A stretch of 64,000 nt of DNA from Pseudomonas wuhanensis (GCF_030687395.1 NZ_CP117430.1:1612001-1676000), one strand, 5' to 3'; counted from the stretch's first letter, positions 28,035 through 37,418 are shown. Numbers and translations are program-made. The notes: a model not told the origin generated them from the sequence alone.

Positions 28035-29735
28035 ATGATCGAAGACTTTTGGAAGGATAAGTACCCAGCTGGAATTGCTGCCGAGATCAATCCAGACGAG
28101 TATCCGAATATTCAGGCAGTGTTGAAGCAATCCTGCCAACGCTTCGCTGACAAACCGGCATTCAGCAACCTGGGCAAAACAATCACCTACGGTGAGCTGT
28201 ACGAATTGTCCGGTGCCTTTGCTGCTTACCTGCAACAGCATACCGATTTGCAACCCGGTGATCGAATCGCCGTGCAATTGCCCAACGTGTTGCAATACCC
28301 GGTCGCTGTCTTCGGTGCTATCCGCGCCGGGCTGATCGTGGTCAACACCAACCCGCTGTACACCGCGCGGGAAATGGAACACCAATTCAACGATTCCGGT
28401 GCCAAAGCCCTGGTCTGCCTGGCCAACATGGCGCATCTGGCTGAGACCGTCGTGCCGAAGACCGGCGTCAAGCACGTGATCGTCACTGAAGTGGCCGACC
28501 TGCTGCCGCCGCTCAAGCGTCTGCTGATCAACAGCGTCATCAAGTACGTGAAGAAGATGGTCCCGGCGTATCACTTGCCCAAGGCAATCAAGTTCAATGA
28601 CGTGCTGAGCAAGGGCCATGGCCAGCCAGTGGCTGAAGCCAACCCGGCCAGCAGCGACGTTGCCGTGCTGCAATACACCGGCGGCACCACCGGCGTGGCC
28701 AAGGGCGCGATGCTGACCCACCGCAACCTGGTGGCGAACATGTTGCAGTGCAAGGCGCTGATGGGCTCCAACCTCAATGAAGGTTGCGAGATCCTGATCA
28801 CCCCGCTGCCGCTCTACCATATCTATGCCTTCACCTTTCATTGCATGGCGATGATGCTGATCGGCAACCACAACATCCTGATCAGCAACCCGCGCGACTT
28901 GCCGGCGATGGTCAAGGAACTGTCGAAGTGGAAGTTCAGCGGCTTCGTCGGCTTGAACACTCTGTTTGTTGCGCTGTGCAACAACGAAGCGTTCCGCAAG
29001 CTGGATTTCTCGAACCTGAAAATCACCTTGTCCGGCGGCATGGCCTTGCAACTGGCCGCGGCTGAGCGCTGGAAAGCGGTCACCGGTTGCCCGATCTGTG
29101 AAGGTTACGGCATGACCGAAACCAGCCCGGTGGCCACGGTAAACCCGAACCAGAACATCCAGATCGGCACCATTGGTATTCCGGTGCCGTCGACCCTGTG
29201 CAAAGTCATCGACGATGCCGGCGTGGAACAGCCGTTGGGCGGCATCGGTGAACTGTGTGTGAAAGGTCCGCAAGTCATGAAAGGCTACTGGCAGCGTCAG
29301 GACGCCACCGATGAAATACTCGACAGCGAAGGCTGGTTGAAGACCGGTGACATCGCGCTGATCCAGCCCGATGGCTATATGCGCATTGTCGATCGCAAGA
29401 AAGACATGATCCTGGTCTCCGGTTTCAACGTGTACCCCAATGAGCTTGAAGACGTGCTGGCGACCCTGCCGGGCGTGCTGCAATGCGCAGCGATCGGTGT
29501 GCCGGACGAGAAGTCGGGCGAGGCGATCAAGATTTTCATCGTCGCCAAACCGGGCGTGATCCTGACCAAGGAACAGGTGATGGAGCACATGCGCGCCAAC
29601 GTCACCGGCTACAAGGTACCCAAAGCCGTGGAGTTCCGCGACGCGCTGCCGACCACCAACGTCGGCAAGATCCTGCGCCGCGAACTGCGCGACGAAGAGC
29701 TGAAGAAACTGGGCGTGAAGAAAGTCAGCGCCTAG
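28035..29735 (+). CDS. fadD1: Long-chain fatty-acid-CoA ligase
   Basis: The 566-residue paralogue of the preceding gene has YTGGTTGVAKGAMLTH, GYGMTETSPVATVNP, EGWLKTGDIALIQPDGY, RKKDMILVSGFNVYPNELE and NVGKILRREL, so all key ligase motifs are present. Duplicate fadD genes with different chain-length or growth-condition roles are known in P. aeruginosa. GAGGAG stands 9 bases before the ATG. It has its own 381-base upstream gap, so its regulation can differ from fadD2. Confidence 0.93.
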   Translation: MIEDFWKDKYPAGIAAEINPDEYPNIQAVLKQSCQRFADKPAFSNLGKTITYGELYELSGAFAAYLQQHTDLQPGDRIAVQLPNVLQYPVAVFGAIRAGLIVVNTNPLYTAREMEHQFNDSGAKALVCLANMAHLAETVVPKTGVKHVIVTEVADLLPPLKRLLINSVIKYVKKMVPAYHLPKAIKFNDVLSKGHGQPVAEANPASSDVAVLQYTGGTTGVAKGAMLTHRNLVANMLQCKALMGSNLNEGCEILITPLPLYHIYAFTFHCMAMMLIGNHNILISNPRDLPAMVKELSKWKFSGFVGLNTLFVALCNNEAFRKLDFSNLKITLSGGMALQLAAAERWKAVTGCPICEGYGMTETSPVATVNPNQNIQIGTIGIPVPSTLCKVIDDAGVEQPLGGIGELCVKGPQVMKGYWQRQDATDEILDSEGWLKTGDIALIQPDGYMRIVDRKKDMILVSGFNVYPNELEDVLATLPGVLQCAAIGVPDEKSGEAIKIFIVAKPGVILTKEQVMEHMRANVTGYKVPKAVEFRDALPTTNVGKILRRELRDEELKKLGVKKVSA

Positions 29736-29741
29736 TCAAAC

Positions 29742-29768
29742 AAAAGCCCCGCAGATGCGGGGCTTTTG
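29742..29768 (+). terminator. Rho-independent terminator after fadD1
   Basis: Stem AAAAGCCCCGC...GCGGGGCTTTT around AGAT, followed by GTTTG. Confidence 0.9.
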
Positions 29769-29793
29769 TTTGCCTGCCAGATCGAGAGCGCTT

Positions 29794-29936
29794 TTGTGGC
29801 GAGGGAGCTTGCTCCCGCTCGACTGCGCAGCAGTCGTTAAAGCTGCCATCGACCTGATCAGGTCAGGTGAATCGAGGTGCCTGATTTGGGGGCGCTGCGC
29901 ACCCCAGCGGGAGCAAGCTCCCTCGCCACAGTAGTC
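29794..29936. repeat. REP pair (GTGGCGAGGGAGCTTGCTCCCGC type)
   Basis: TGTGGCGAGGGAGCTTGCTC and the inverse AGCAAGCTCCCTCGCCACAG flank about 100 bases of shorter inverted segments. Confidence 0.85.
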
Positions 29937-29954
29937 CTCAGTACAGACGGGTGG

Positions 29955-30332
29955 TTACTGCCGGAACTGCGCGAAATTGACGTTGGTACCCGCCGGGCGC
30001 ATGTCCTGCAGGTAGGAGTCCTTGTCGGCGCTCAGTTCCAGGCTCAAGGCTGCCTTGCGTTTGCCCTGATTGCGCACCACCAGGCCTTCGAGCTTCTCGC
30101 GCAGGAACACCGTCGGCACTTTCAGGTGCAGCAGTTCGTCGGTATCCGGGGTGTGCATCAGCAAGTGAATCCATTCGTACTGACCAACGGCCAGGCGTGC
30201 GACCGGGATATCGAACCAGAAAATGTTGCGGTTACGGTTCAATTCGGTGAAATGGCAGTTGTTGACGCCAAGCACAGCACCGCCGAGTTCCTGGTTTCTG
30301 CGGGCAATGGCCTGCTTTTTATCGAGTTTCAT
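29955..30332 (-). CDS. Conserved hypothetical protein
   Basis: A 125-residue soluble protein, MKLDKKQAIARRNQELGG then FWFDIPVARLAVGQYEWIHLLMHTPD and LKVPTVFLREKLEGLVVRNQGKRK. It has no signal peptide, no membrane helix and no motif I recognise. Codon use matches its neighbours. GTAGGA lies just upstream of ATG 30332, so this start is preferred to longer in-frame ones. Function not assigned. Confidence 0.72.
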   Translation of the reverse strand: MKLDKKQAIARRNQELGGAVLGVNNCHFTELNRNRNIFWFDIPVARLAVGQYEWIHLLMHTPDTDELLHLKVPTVFLREKLEGLVVRNQGKRKAALSLELSADKDSYLQDMRPAGTNVNFAQFRQ

Positions 30333-30523
30333 AACATTCCTACGGGATTGGATCTTCAGCGCCATGGCCTGAATACGTTGCGCATTCTCGGGGCAAAGCC
30401 TGCAAACATAAAGCCTAACCGGCGAAATGTCCGGTGAATAAATAAATGAAACTCCGTGCAAAGGCTCCCGGTCAATCCTTGTGTAACCACTTTCCCCGTT
30501 GAAATGTTCACAGGAGAAATACC

Positions 30524-30715
30524 ATGAGCAGCACTGGCGATAAAGTTAAAGGCATGGCAAACGAAGCGGCCGGCAACGTCAAGCAAGGCGTCGGCAAGGC
30601 CACTGGCAACGAAAGACTGCGCTCCGAAGGCGTGGCGCAGGAGAGGAAGGGAGAAACCCAGCAAGCGGTCGGCAAAGCCAAGGATGCTCTTAAAAAAGGC
30701 ATCGACAAGGCGTAA
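30524..30715 (+). CDS. CsbD family stress-response protein
   Basis: The 63-residue hydrophilic protein has [62 protein letters not shown] repeats of the CsbD family (Lys, Ala and Gly rich). Such proteins are usually induced by general stress; biochemical role unknown. CAGGAG precedes the ATG and a terminator follows. Confidence 0.9.
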   Translation: MSSTGDKVKGMANEAAGNVKQGVGKATGNERLRSEGVAQERKGETQQAVGKAKDALKKGIDKA

Positions 30716-30738
30716 TGCCGCGTTTGACGAGTAATAGG

Positions 30739-30766
30739 AACGGCCATCCGCGGATGGCCGTTTCTA
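30739..30766 (+). terminator. Rho-independent terminator after the CsbD gene
   Basis: Perfect stem AACGGCCATCCG/CGGATGGCCGTT followed by TCT. Confidence 0.85.
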
Positions 30767-30885
30767 TGTCAGCTTGAACTTGAGCAAGGAAATTGTTTCA
30801 AAGTCGCCAAGTACGCTACTTTGTTGTAGAAAACGGCCCCTGAGTCGCCATGACTTCAACCTTTTTGCGGCGAAAGGAGACGCTA

Positions 30886-31830
30886 ATGTTTTTTCCGACC
30901 ATGAAAGGTCTGCCCCTGCATCGGGTGATGATGCGCACGATCACCGAGTTCGTCGCCGACGAGATGTCGACCTATGCCTCGGCGCTGGCCTATCAGATGC
31001 TGTTCTCGCTGTTCCCTTTCATCCTGTTCCTGATCGCCCTGATTGGTTTTCTGCATTTGCCGGACTTCTTCTCCTGGCTGCGCCTGCAATCGGAACTGGT
31101 CCTGCCGCCCCAGGCGTTGGAGCAGGTGAACCCGGTGATCGACCAGCTCCAGCAATCCAAGGGTGGTTTGCTCTCGGTGGGTATCGTGATCGCCCTGTGG
31201 ACCGCGTCCGCTGGTGTGCGGCTGATGATGAGCGCAATGAATGCCGCGTACGACGTGGTCGAAGGTCGTCCGGTCTGGAAGCGTTTTCCATTGTCGATTT
31301 TCTACACCATTGGCATCGCCGGCATGTTGCTGATCGCTGCCGCGCTTATGGTGCTCGGGCCGCAGGTGATGGGCTGGATCGCCGCACAAGTGGGCCTCGA
31401 AGATTTCATCGTAACCTTATGGACCATTGTGCGCTGGCCGGTGATCGTGATTCTGTTGATGATGGCGGTGGCGCTGATTTACTACGTCATGCCCGACGTC
31501 AAACAAGAGTTTCGCTTCATCACCCCGGGTGCGGTGTTGTCCGTGGTGGTCTGGATCATCGCGTCATTGGGCTTCGGTCTCTACGTCAAAACCTTCGCCA
31601 ACTACAACGCCATGTATGGCAGTATCGGCGCGATCATCGTGTTGTTGTTGTACTTCTATATTTCGGCCGCGGTGCTGTTGCTCGGCGCGGAAATGAACGC
31701 GGTGATCGAGCACATGTCCTCCGAAGGCAAGAAACCTGGCGAAAAGGTGCCCGAAGAACCCAAACACCACGTTTCGGGACTGGGACGGGACCACTCAATC
31801 AAGCCGACCACTGACGAAGCCATAAAATGA
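30886..31830 (+). CDS. YihY/BrkB family inner-membrane protein
   Basis: The 314-residue protein has about six hydrophobic helices ([43 protein letters not shown] and others). The family pattern [24 protein letters not shown] and the late [27 protein letters not shown] are present. Function of the family is unsettled (formerly called ribonuclease BN or virulence factor BrkB). ATG 30886 is chosen for the AAAGGAG site; an ATG at 30850 lacks one. It overlaps def by 4 bases. Confidence 0.87.
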   Translation: MFFPTMKGLPLHRVMMRTITEFVADEMSTYASALAYQMLFSLFPFILFLIALIGFLHLPDFFSWLRLQSELVLPPQALEQVNPVIDQLQQSKGGLLSVGIVIALWTASAGVRLMMSAMNAAYDVVEGRPVWKRFPLSIFYTIGIAGMLLIAAALMVLGPQVMGWIAAQVGLEDFIVTLWTIVRWPVIVILLMMAVALIYYVMPDVKQEFRFITPGAVLSVVVWIIASLGFGLYVKTFANYNAMYGSIGAIIVLLLYFYISAAVLLLGAEMNAVIEHMSSEGKKPGEKVPEEPKHHVSGLGRDHSIKPTTDEAIK

Positions 31831-32366
31831 TCCGTGAAATTCTGAAAATGGGCGATGAACGCCTGCTGCGTATTGCCCCACCGGTGCCGGCAGAAATGTT
31901 CGACAGCCCTGAGTTGTGGCAATTGATCGACGACATGTTCCAGACCATGGAAAGCGTCGGCGGAGTCGGCCTGGCCGCGCCGCAGATCGGTGTCGACCTG
32001 CAACTGGTGATCTTTGGTTTCGAACACAGCGAACGCTATCCGGACGCCGAAGCGGTGCCGCAGACGATTCTGATCAATCCGTTGATCACGCCATTGAGCC
32101 CGACCCTCGAAGAGGGGTTCGAAGGCTGCCTGTCGGTGCCGGGCCTGCGTGGTGCGGTGGATCGTTATCAGCAGATTCGCTATGAAGGCTTCGATCCCAA
32201 GGGCGAGCCGATCGTGCGCGTTGCCTCGGGATTTCATGCGCGGGTGGTGCAGCATGAATGCGATCACCTGATCGGCCGGCTGTACCCGTCGCGCATCCGT
32301 GATTTCAGCAAGTTCGGGTTTACCGAGGTGATGTTCCCGGACCTGGACCCTGCGGTGGATGACTGA
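31827..32366 (+). CDS. def: Peptide deformylase
   Basis: Removes the N-formyl group from new proteins. The 179-residue enzyme contains the three motifs [19 protein letters not shown] (Cys101) and QHECDHLIG (His143, His147, Glu144), which bind the metal. It is a second-copy-type deformylase, since it is not next to fmt. The ATGA overlap with the BrkB-like gene suggests coupling. Confidence 0.94.
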   Translation: MIREILKMGDERLLRIAPPVPAEMFDSPELWQLIDDMFQTMESVGGVGLAAPQIGVDLQLVIFGFEHSERYPDAEAVPQTILINPLITPLSPTLEEGFEGCLSVPGLRGAVDRYQQIRYEGFDPKGEPIVRVASGFHARVVQHECDHLIGRLYPSRIRDFSKFGFTEVMFPDLDPAVDD

Positions 32367-32394
32367 TACCGCCCTTCGAATCCAACACAAAACA

Positions 32395-32427
32395 CTGTGG
32401 GAGCGGGCAAGCCCGCTCCCACAGGGA
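32395..32427. repeat. Compact REP hairpin
   Basis: CTGTGGGAGCGGGCAAGCCC followed by GCTCCCACAG: two half-units fused into one hairpin between the convergent def and GNAT genes. Confidence 0.75.
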
Positions 32428-32437
32428 TTGTGTCGTT

Positions 32438-32857
32438 TCAAAGAGCGCGCGGTTCCAACCCCATGGCAATCATCGGTTTGCTGCGCGCATAACGGCTCAA
32501 CCGTTCAGCCATGGCGTAGGGCAGGGGCGGGTCGAAGGTAAAACCGCGGCGCTCATAAAAGCCACGCAAATCCGGATGGCAGAACAACCAGACCGGTGCT
32601 TGCACATCCTTTACCGCTTCGGCGATCAACCTGGCGGCAATTCCCTGTTCGCGACAACCCGGATCGACGAACAGCCCGGTCAGCCAATGCCCGCCGGCCA
32701 CTGGCCGCAAACATAACGCCGCAATGATCACATCGCGTTTTGCCACCCACAGCCGAGCGTCGCGGACCGCCTTCATCGACGATTGGTGGGCGCGGTAAAA
32801 CTTGTTCATCAACGGCCATAACGGCTCGTCGAGCAAGGTGTACTGAGTGTTGGGCAT
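32438..32857 (-). CDS. GNAT-family N-acetyltransferase
   Basis: The 139-residue protein has the acetyl-CoA-binding core GLFVDPGCREQGIAARLIAEAV (pattern R/Q-x-x-G-x-A) and the late YERRGFTFDPP motif. Cytoplasmic acyltransferase of unknown substrate. ATG 32857 is used; the longer frame upstream runs over the divergent small-gene promoter. Confidence 0.83.
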   Translation of the reverse strand: MPNTQYTLLDEPLWPLMNKFYRAHQSSMKAVRDARLWVAKRDVIIAALCLRPVAGGHWLTGLFVDPGCREQGIAARLIAEAVKDVQAPVWLFCHPDLRGFYERRGFTFDPPLPYAMAERLSRYARSKPMIAMGLEPRAL

Positions 32858-32960
32858 GGGTTCGGACTGTCGGTACGCAAAGCGGGTGATTATAAAAGAA
32901 CGCGGGCGCCGCGATAGGTGTATACCTGATCTCACGTCCCGTATGAGTGGAGTATGTATC

Positions 32961-33071
32961 ATGGCCAAAGGCATGGATTCAAAGAAAGCGGCAAAGAAGA
33001 AACCGGCTAAAACCGCCGATGAAAAACGTGCGGACAAGAAGGCCAAGAAGGTGGGCGTGTTCGGCCACTGA
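32961..33071 (+). CDS. Very small lysine-rich protein
   Basis: The 36-residue product MAKGMDSKKAAKKKPAKTAD... ends KVGVFGH and is about one third lysine. TGGAG lies 10 bases before ATG 32961, and a clear terminator follows the stop, so it behaves as an independent gene. It could bind nucleic acid through charge alone; I do not recognise a family. The frame could start 15 bases earlier at another ATG. Confidence 0.65.
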   Translation: MAKGMDSKKAAKKKPAKTADEKRADKKAKKVGVFGH

Positions 33072-33083
33072 TCCCGCGTCAAC

Positions 33084-33113
33084 GGAGCCCGAGTCCTCGG
33101 GCTCCTTGTTTTT
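33084..33113 (+). terminator. Rho-independent terminator after the lysine-rich gene
   Basis: Stem GGAGCCCGAG/CTCGGGCTCC, loop TC, then TTGTTTTT. Confidence 0.88.
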
Positions 33114-33222
33114 ATGCCTATCGAAATAACCAGATAATCTGCAAGAAATCCCTGCGCGGTGGCACAGAGGCGGACAGGTTCCCGTTCTGAGCAAAGGCTT
33201 GCCCGCGAAGCGATTCAGCGCC

Positions 33223-33825
33223 TTACACCAACTCCGCCGCCAACGCCGCTTTCACGCTTGGCCGCTGATCAACCCTCGCTTGAAACCGCGCCAACGCCGG
33301 CCAATCATCCAGATCAATCGCAAATAGCCGAGCCCACCGCAACACCGTAAACAGATACGCATCGGCAATGCTGAACCCTCTTGCCATCAGATAATCCTGC
33401 CCCTCCAGCGTCTGGCTCAACACGACAAATCGCTTGAACAGCTTCTCTTTGATGAGCGCTTTCACATCATCCGGAAACTGCGAATTGAACAGCCAACCCA
33501 GCCCGCCATGAATCTCGGTCGAAACGAAGTTCAGCCATTCCTGCAAACGCACCCGCTCGAACGTCCCGTTCGCCGGTGCCAGGTGCGCCTCGGGACGCAG
33601 ATCCGCCAGGTACTGCAGGATCGCCGGGCCTTCGGTCAGCACATCTCCATTATCCAGCCGCAACGCCGCGACGTAGCCTTTTGGGTTAATGGCCAGGAAG
33701 TCCTCGTCGGTGACGGTTTTCTTGGTGCTGTTATCGACACGTTCCAACTCGAACGGCAGCTCCAGTTCGCGCAGTACAATGTGCGGCGCCAAAGAGCAGG
33801 CTTGCGGGGCGTAATACAGCTTCAT
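33223..33825 (-). CDS. Glutathione S-transferase (GstA-like, beta class)
   Basis: The 200-residue protein starts MKLYYAPQACSLAPHIVLREL, where Cys10 is the beta-class catalytic position. It contains the thioredoxin-fold Pro/Ser-type motif (DVLTEGPAILQYLADLRP) and a helical C-terminal domain with GFSIADAYLFTVLRWA. Cytoplasmic conjugation or peroxide/disulphide role. It is divergent from the LysR gene at 33925, a likely regulator. Confidence 0.9.
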   Translation of the reverse strand: MKLYYAPQACSLAPHIVLRELELPFELERVDNSTKKTVTDEDFLAINPKGYVAALRLDNGDVLTEGPAILQYLADLRPEAHLAPANGTFERVRLQEWLNFVSTEIHGGLGWLFNSQFPDDVKALIKEKLFKRFVVLSQTLEGQDYLMARGFSIADAYLFTVLRWARLFAIDLDDWPALARFQARVDQRPSVKAALAAELV

Positions 33826-33924
33826 GGGCGGGGCTCTGGTTGTGGATTTGCGCCAGTGTCATAGTGCGCGGCGCGCTCGGTAAAATTAATCTTTCAGAAA
33901 ACTGCCATTAGGAAAGCTACTGCC

Positions 33925-34857
33925 ATGATGAACCTGATGCACTGGCGAATGGTGGTGGCGGTGGCCGATACCGGCAACATTAGCCGGGCCGCCGAGCGGG
34001 TCGGCATGACCCAGTCCGGTGCCAGCCAAGCGTTGGCCTTGATCGAAGAAACCCTGGGCGTTCAGCTGTTCAGCCGGGAAAACCGTCAGACCTTGCCGAC
34101 CGCCATCGGCTTGCCTGTGATCGAACAGGCGCGAACCATGCTCGGTGCTCTCGAGAACATTCGCAGCACCGTTGATGCCACTAAAGATATCCAGCGAGGG
34201 ACGATTCGCCTGGCCAGTTTCCCTTTGGTGCTGGCGACCTTTCTGCCGCCACTGCTGCGTCAGTTCAATCGGTTGTATCCCGGCATTCAAGTGGTGGCGC
34301 TGGAGGTCAGCGACGATGAAGTGGAAACGTTGCTCAGTGCAGGGCTAGTGGATGTCGGTGTGGCGTTGAACCCGGCGCCCGCGCGCAATGCCGGTCGTTT
34401 GGGGCGTGATGCCTGGGTGGCGGTGCTGCCCGGTGGCCACCCCTTGGCGCGCCGCTCGAATGACGAGGGCGTTTCATTGGCGGAACTGGCGGAGCAACCC
34501 TTTGTGCTGGCCACGGGCGGTTGTTCGACCAATGCCCGCAGCCTGGCCGCCGACGTCGGGCTGCAACTGCTGGATGTGCGGGCCGAGGTGCGAGAGTGGA
34601 GCAGTGCGTTCACTCTGGTGCGGGAAAATATCGGCGTGACCCTGGTGCCGGAAATGACCCTGCCGAATAATCGCCAGGGTTTGCGTGTAGTGCCTGTGAC
34701 GCCGCGTATTGATCGCGAGTTTGCGTTAGTGGTTGCGCCTGACAAAGAACCAACGGCAGCGGTGCGGGCACTGTTGGGAATGCTCGCAGACCGCAATCCA
34801 TGTGGGAGCGGGCTTGCCCGCGATGGCAGCGTCACATTCAACACATTCGTCGACTGA
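33925..34857 (+). CDS. LysR-family regulator with a REP-encoded C-terminus
   Basis: The 310-residue regulator has the N-terminal winged helix (HWRMVVAVADTGNISRAAERVGMTQSGASQALALIEETLGVQLFSR) and a substrate-binding domain (about 90-290). The last 20 residues (after GMLADR: NPCGSGLARDGSV...) are encoded by a REP hairpin at 34799, which has replaced the original stop region. This should not harm the DNA-binding domain. It is divergent from the GST gene, so it may control it. ATG at 33928 is an equal alternative start. Confidence 0.88.
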   Translation: MMNLMHWRMVVAVADTGNISRAAERVGMTQSGASQALALIEETLGVQLFSRENRQTLPTAIGLPVIEQARTMLGALENIRSTVDATKDIQRGTIRLASFPLVLATFLPPLLRQFNRLYPGIQVVALEVSDDEVETLLSAGLVDVGVALNPAPARNAGRLGRDAWVAVLPGGHPLARRSNDEGVSLAELAEQPFVLATGGCSTNARSLAADVGLQLLDVRAEVREWSSAFTLVRENIGVTLVPEMTLPNNRQGLRVVPVTPRIDREFALVVAPDKEPTAAVRALLGMLADRNPCGSGLARDGSVTFNTFVD

Positions 34858-34888
34858 CATTTCGCTATCGCAAGCCCGCTCCCACAGG
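34799..34888. repeat. REP pair overlapping the LysR gene end
   Basis: TGTGGGAGCGGGCTTGCCCG lies inside the LysR frame; the inverse CGCAAGCCCGCTCCCACAGG lies beyond its stop. Confidence 0.85.
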
Positions 34889-34928
34889 TTTCGCGCCTGA
34901 ACTGGGCCAGTAAGTCGTTCGGTCGAAA

Positions 34929-35561
34929 TCAAGGCACGCCATTACAGGCGTGTGTCATGAACCCCGGCCGCTGCGCCAGTCGTTGGCAATACGCGTCGAC
35001 GGCGGGGTAATCCGGGCGCTCCATCGGTGTCATGCGCCAGCGGTTGACCGACAGCCCGATGAGGATATCGGCCAGCGTGAAGCGTGGTCCGGCAACATAC
35101 GCGCCGGTCTCCGCGAGTTGCTGTTCGAGGATGCCCATCTTCGCGTTCCAGCCGCGAACGCCATCAGCAATCCGCTGTGAGTCCTGGAAATCTGGCGATT
35201 GCCGGACCAGTGCAAAAAAGGCGTAGCCCCACGACGGGTTGAGTTCGGTGGCTTGCCAGTCCATCCATTGCTCCACGCGAGCGCGTGCCGCCGGTTCGAT
35301 GGGTAACAGGTCAGTGTTTTGGTGTTTGCCGGCCAGGTACCGGCAAATGGTATTGGATTCCCACAGCACACCGGCTTCATCGATGAGCACTGGCACCTGT
35401 GCGTTGGGGTTGAGCTGGAGAAATTCCGGGCTCTGGGTCGATGCGAAACCGCTGCCCCAGTCTTCACGTTCGTAGGAAACGCCCAGTTCGTCGCAGGTCC
35501 ACAGGACTTTTCTGACGTTGATTGACGACGCTCTACCCAAAATCTTCAGCGTATGTCCCAT
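34929..35561 (-). CDS. Glutathione S-transferase
   Basis: The 210-residue protein has an N-terminal thioredoxin fold LKILGRASSINVRKVLWTCDELG (a Ser-type active site), NPNAQVPVLIDEAGVLWESNTICRYLA (glutathione-binding Pro and Glu-Ser) and a helical C-terminus with GPRFTLADILIGLSVNRW. Substrate unknown. Confidence 0.9.
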   Translation of the reverse strand: MGHTLKILGRASSINVRKVLWTCDELGVSYEREDWGSGFASTQSPEFLQLNPNAQVPVLIDEAGVLWESNTICRYLAGKHQNTDLLPIEPAARARVEQWMDWQATELNPSWGYAFFALVRQSPDFQDSQRIADGVRGWNAKMGILEQQLAETGAYVAGPRFTLADILIGLSVNRWRMTPMERPDYPAVDAYCQRLAQRPGFMTHACNGVP

Positions 35562-35589
35562 TGAGCTTCTCCGTTTGCTGTTCCAGGTA

Positions 35590-35620
35590 TCGGGAATCTA
35601 GCACGCGGAGCGTGGGAATG
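35590..35620. repeat. Decayed copy of the GTTCCCACGCTCTGCG-type palindrome
   Basis: CACGCGGAGCGTGGGAATGG resembles one arm of the element at 15838-15956, with changes. Confidence 0.4.
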
Positions 35621-35628
35621 GTCGCGCT

Positions 35629-36660
35629 TCAGGTGCTCTCGCGCACCTTCAATTCAAACCCCATATCCTGCACCGGTTTGGTCACTGAATTGCCGGCCAG
35701 CAAGGTCAGCATCAGTTCGGCCGAGCGACGGCCAATGGCCTCTCGCGGCGTATTGATGCTACTCAGGCGCGGGACCATGTGTTCTGACATAGGCAGGTCG
35801 TTGAATCCGAGGATCGCCACTTGTTCGGGGATCTTGATGCCACAGCGCAAGGCTTCGAGCAGGGCGCCCTGGGCCAGGTCGTCGTTGCCGAAGAAGATCG
35901 CATCGACGTCCGGATGGGCGGTGAGCAGTTGCAGGAACAATTCGCCGCCCAGCCCTACCGACGAGGCTCGCGGGGTCAGCACTTCCAGGGCCGGATCATA
36001 CAAGCCGGCCTTTTGCAGCGCGCGACGGAAACCTTCGCCCCGCAGCAATGTGCGTTGGTCCAGTTGCGCGCCGATGTAGGCCAGGCGTTTGCGACCGCGG
36101 GACAGCAAATGCTCGGCCGCGGTTTCGCCGGCAGCGACTTGCGAAAAACCGACGCAATTGAGCCCGGCCGCGCTGTCCAGTTCCATCATGTAGACGCAGG
36201 GAATGTTGCTGGCCTCGATCATCCTCCGCGAGCTTTCGGTGCGGTCGAAACCGGTCAGCAGCAAGCCGCGAGGCTGATAGGCCATGTAATTGCGCAGCAG
36301 GTTTTCTTCTTCATCACGCGAGTAATGGAAGTTGCCGATCAGCACTTCGAAGCCCTTTGGTCGCAAAACCTGATGAATGGCTTCCAGCGTGTCGATGAAC
36401 AGCAGGTTGGACAGCGAGGGCACCAAAACCACGACGGAATGGCTCTGGGCCGAGGCTAATGCTCGGGCGGCGGGGTTGACCACGTAGTTCAGGTCGAGGG
36501 CGGCCTTCTGGACTTTTTCCACCAGTTCGGTGGCCACCGTGCTGACGCCGCGCAGGGCGCGGGAGGCGGTAATCGGGCTGACACCGGCCAGGCGCGCGAC
36601 TTCGTTGAGGGTAGGACGGCCAGTGGTGCGAGTATTTTTATCGTTTTTAGGGGTATTCAT
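35629..36660 (-). CDS. gntR: LacI-family gluconate regulator
   Basis: The 343-residue protein has a LacI helix-turn-helix (PTLNEVARLAGVSPITASRALRG) and a periplasmic-binding-protein-like effector domain (SHSVVVLVPSLSNLLF, IFFGNDDLAQGALLEA, AILGFNDLPMSEH). Next to gluconokinase and a GntP transporter it is GntR/GnuR, a repressor released by gluconate or 6-phosphogluconate. ATG 36660 gives the usual N-terminus. An operator lies 30 bases upstream, so it is probably autoregulated. Confidence 0.92.
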   Translation of the reverse strand: MNTPKNDKNTRTTGRPTLNEVARLAGVSPITASRALRGVSTVATELVEKVQKAALDLNYVVNPAARALASAQSHSVVVLVPSLSNLLFIDTLEAIHQVLRPKGFEVLIGNFHYSRDEEENLLRNYMAYQPRGLLLTGFDRTESSRRMIEASNIPCVYMMELDSAAGLNCVGFSQVAAGETAAEHLLSRGRKRLAYIGAQLDQRTLLRGEGFRRALQKAGLYDPALEVLTPRASSVGLGGELFLQLLTAHPDVDAIFFGNDDLAQGALLEALRCGIKIPEQVAILGFNDLPMSEHMVPRLSSINTPREAIGRRSAELMLTLLAGNSVTKPVQDMGFELKVREST

Positions 36661-36689
36661 CGGACGGCTTGCCAAACAAAATTCAAGGC

Positions 36690-36703
36690 ACTAAGGTAGC
36701 GCT
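36690..36703. promoter_or_regulatory. GntR operator at gntR
   Basis: ACTAAGGTAGCGCT matches exactly the form AC-N-AAG-N-TAGCGCT reported for P. aeruginosa GntR. Confidence 0.75.
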
Positions 36704-36840
36704 GTCTCGATGCAGCTGCAAATGCGTGAACGAGGTTTGCCTGATCCTCGCTTTTTGGCATCGAGAACGAACATGCTGCAACCCACAAAAATGACAAGAA
36801 GGCGTCGGCAACTTCTGCTTTTGCACTTGAGTCTTACGTA

Positions 36841-36854
36841 GCAAAGGTAGCGCT
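36841..36854. promoter_or_regulatory. GntR operator at gntK
   Basis: GCAAAGGTAGCGCT differs at one base from AC-N-AAG-N-TAGCGCT and lies 21 bases before the gntK start codon. Confidence 0.72.
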
Positions 36855-36875
36855 GTCTGCGCGCTGAGGTGTTAC

Positions 36876-37409
36876 ATGAATCATCCCATCACCGCCCTGG
36901 TCATCATGGGCGTTGCCGGTTGCGGCAAGACGTGCGTCAGCCAGTCCCTGTGCCAGCTTAGCGGCGCGACCGCCATTGAAGGCGACACTTTTCACCCTGC
37001 CGCCAATATCGAAAAAATGAGCGCGGGTATCCCCCTGAACGACGAAGACCGTGCCGGCTGGCTCGACAGCCTGTGCGATGAACTGCGCCGCGTCGATGCC
37101 AAGGGCGAACGCCCGGTGCTGACTTGCTCGGCCCTCAAACACAGTTACCGCGAACGCTTGCGCAGTGCCTTGCCGGGCCTGGGCTTCGTTTTTCTTGAGC
37201 TGACCCCCGAAGTCGCCGCCGATCGTGTGTCTCACCGACCGGGCCACTTCATGCCGTCGACCTTGATCGACAGCCAGTTCGCCACCCTTGAATCGCCCGT
37301 CGGTGAGCCCCTGACCCTGGCTCTGGATGCGTCCAGCCACAGCGTCGATGAGTTGGCGAAGCAGGCTCATGCCTGGTGGCTCGATCATGGCTTGAAACTC
37401 GCCAGTTGA
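36876..37409 (+). CDS. gntK: Gluconokinase
   Basis: Phosphorylates gluconate to 6-phosphogluconate, which enters at Edd. The 177-residue P-loop kinase has Walker A VIMGVAGCGKTCVSQ, IEGDTFHPAANIEKMSAGIPLNDEDRAGWL and CSALKHSYRERLR, the GntK signatures. It is divergent from gntR, with an operator on each side of the gap. Confidence 0.94.
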   Translation: MNHPITALVIMGVAGCGKTCVSQSLCQLSGATAIEGDTFHPAANIEKMSAGIPLNDEDRAGWLDSLCDELRRVDAKGERPVLTCSALKHSYRERLRSALPGLGFVFLELTPEVAADRVSHRPGHFMPSTLIDSQFATLESPVGEPLTLALDASSHSVDELAKQAHAWWLDHGLKLAS

Positions 37410-37418
37410 GTTTTGCTC

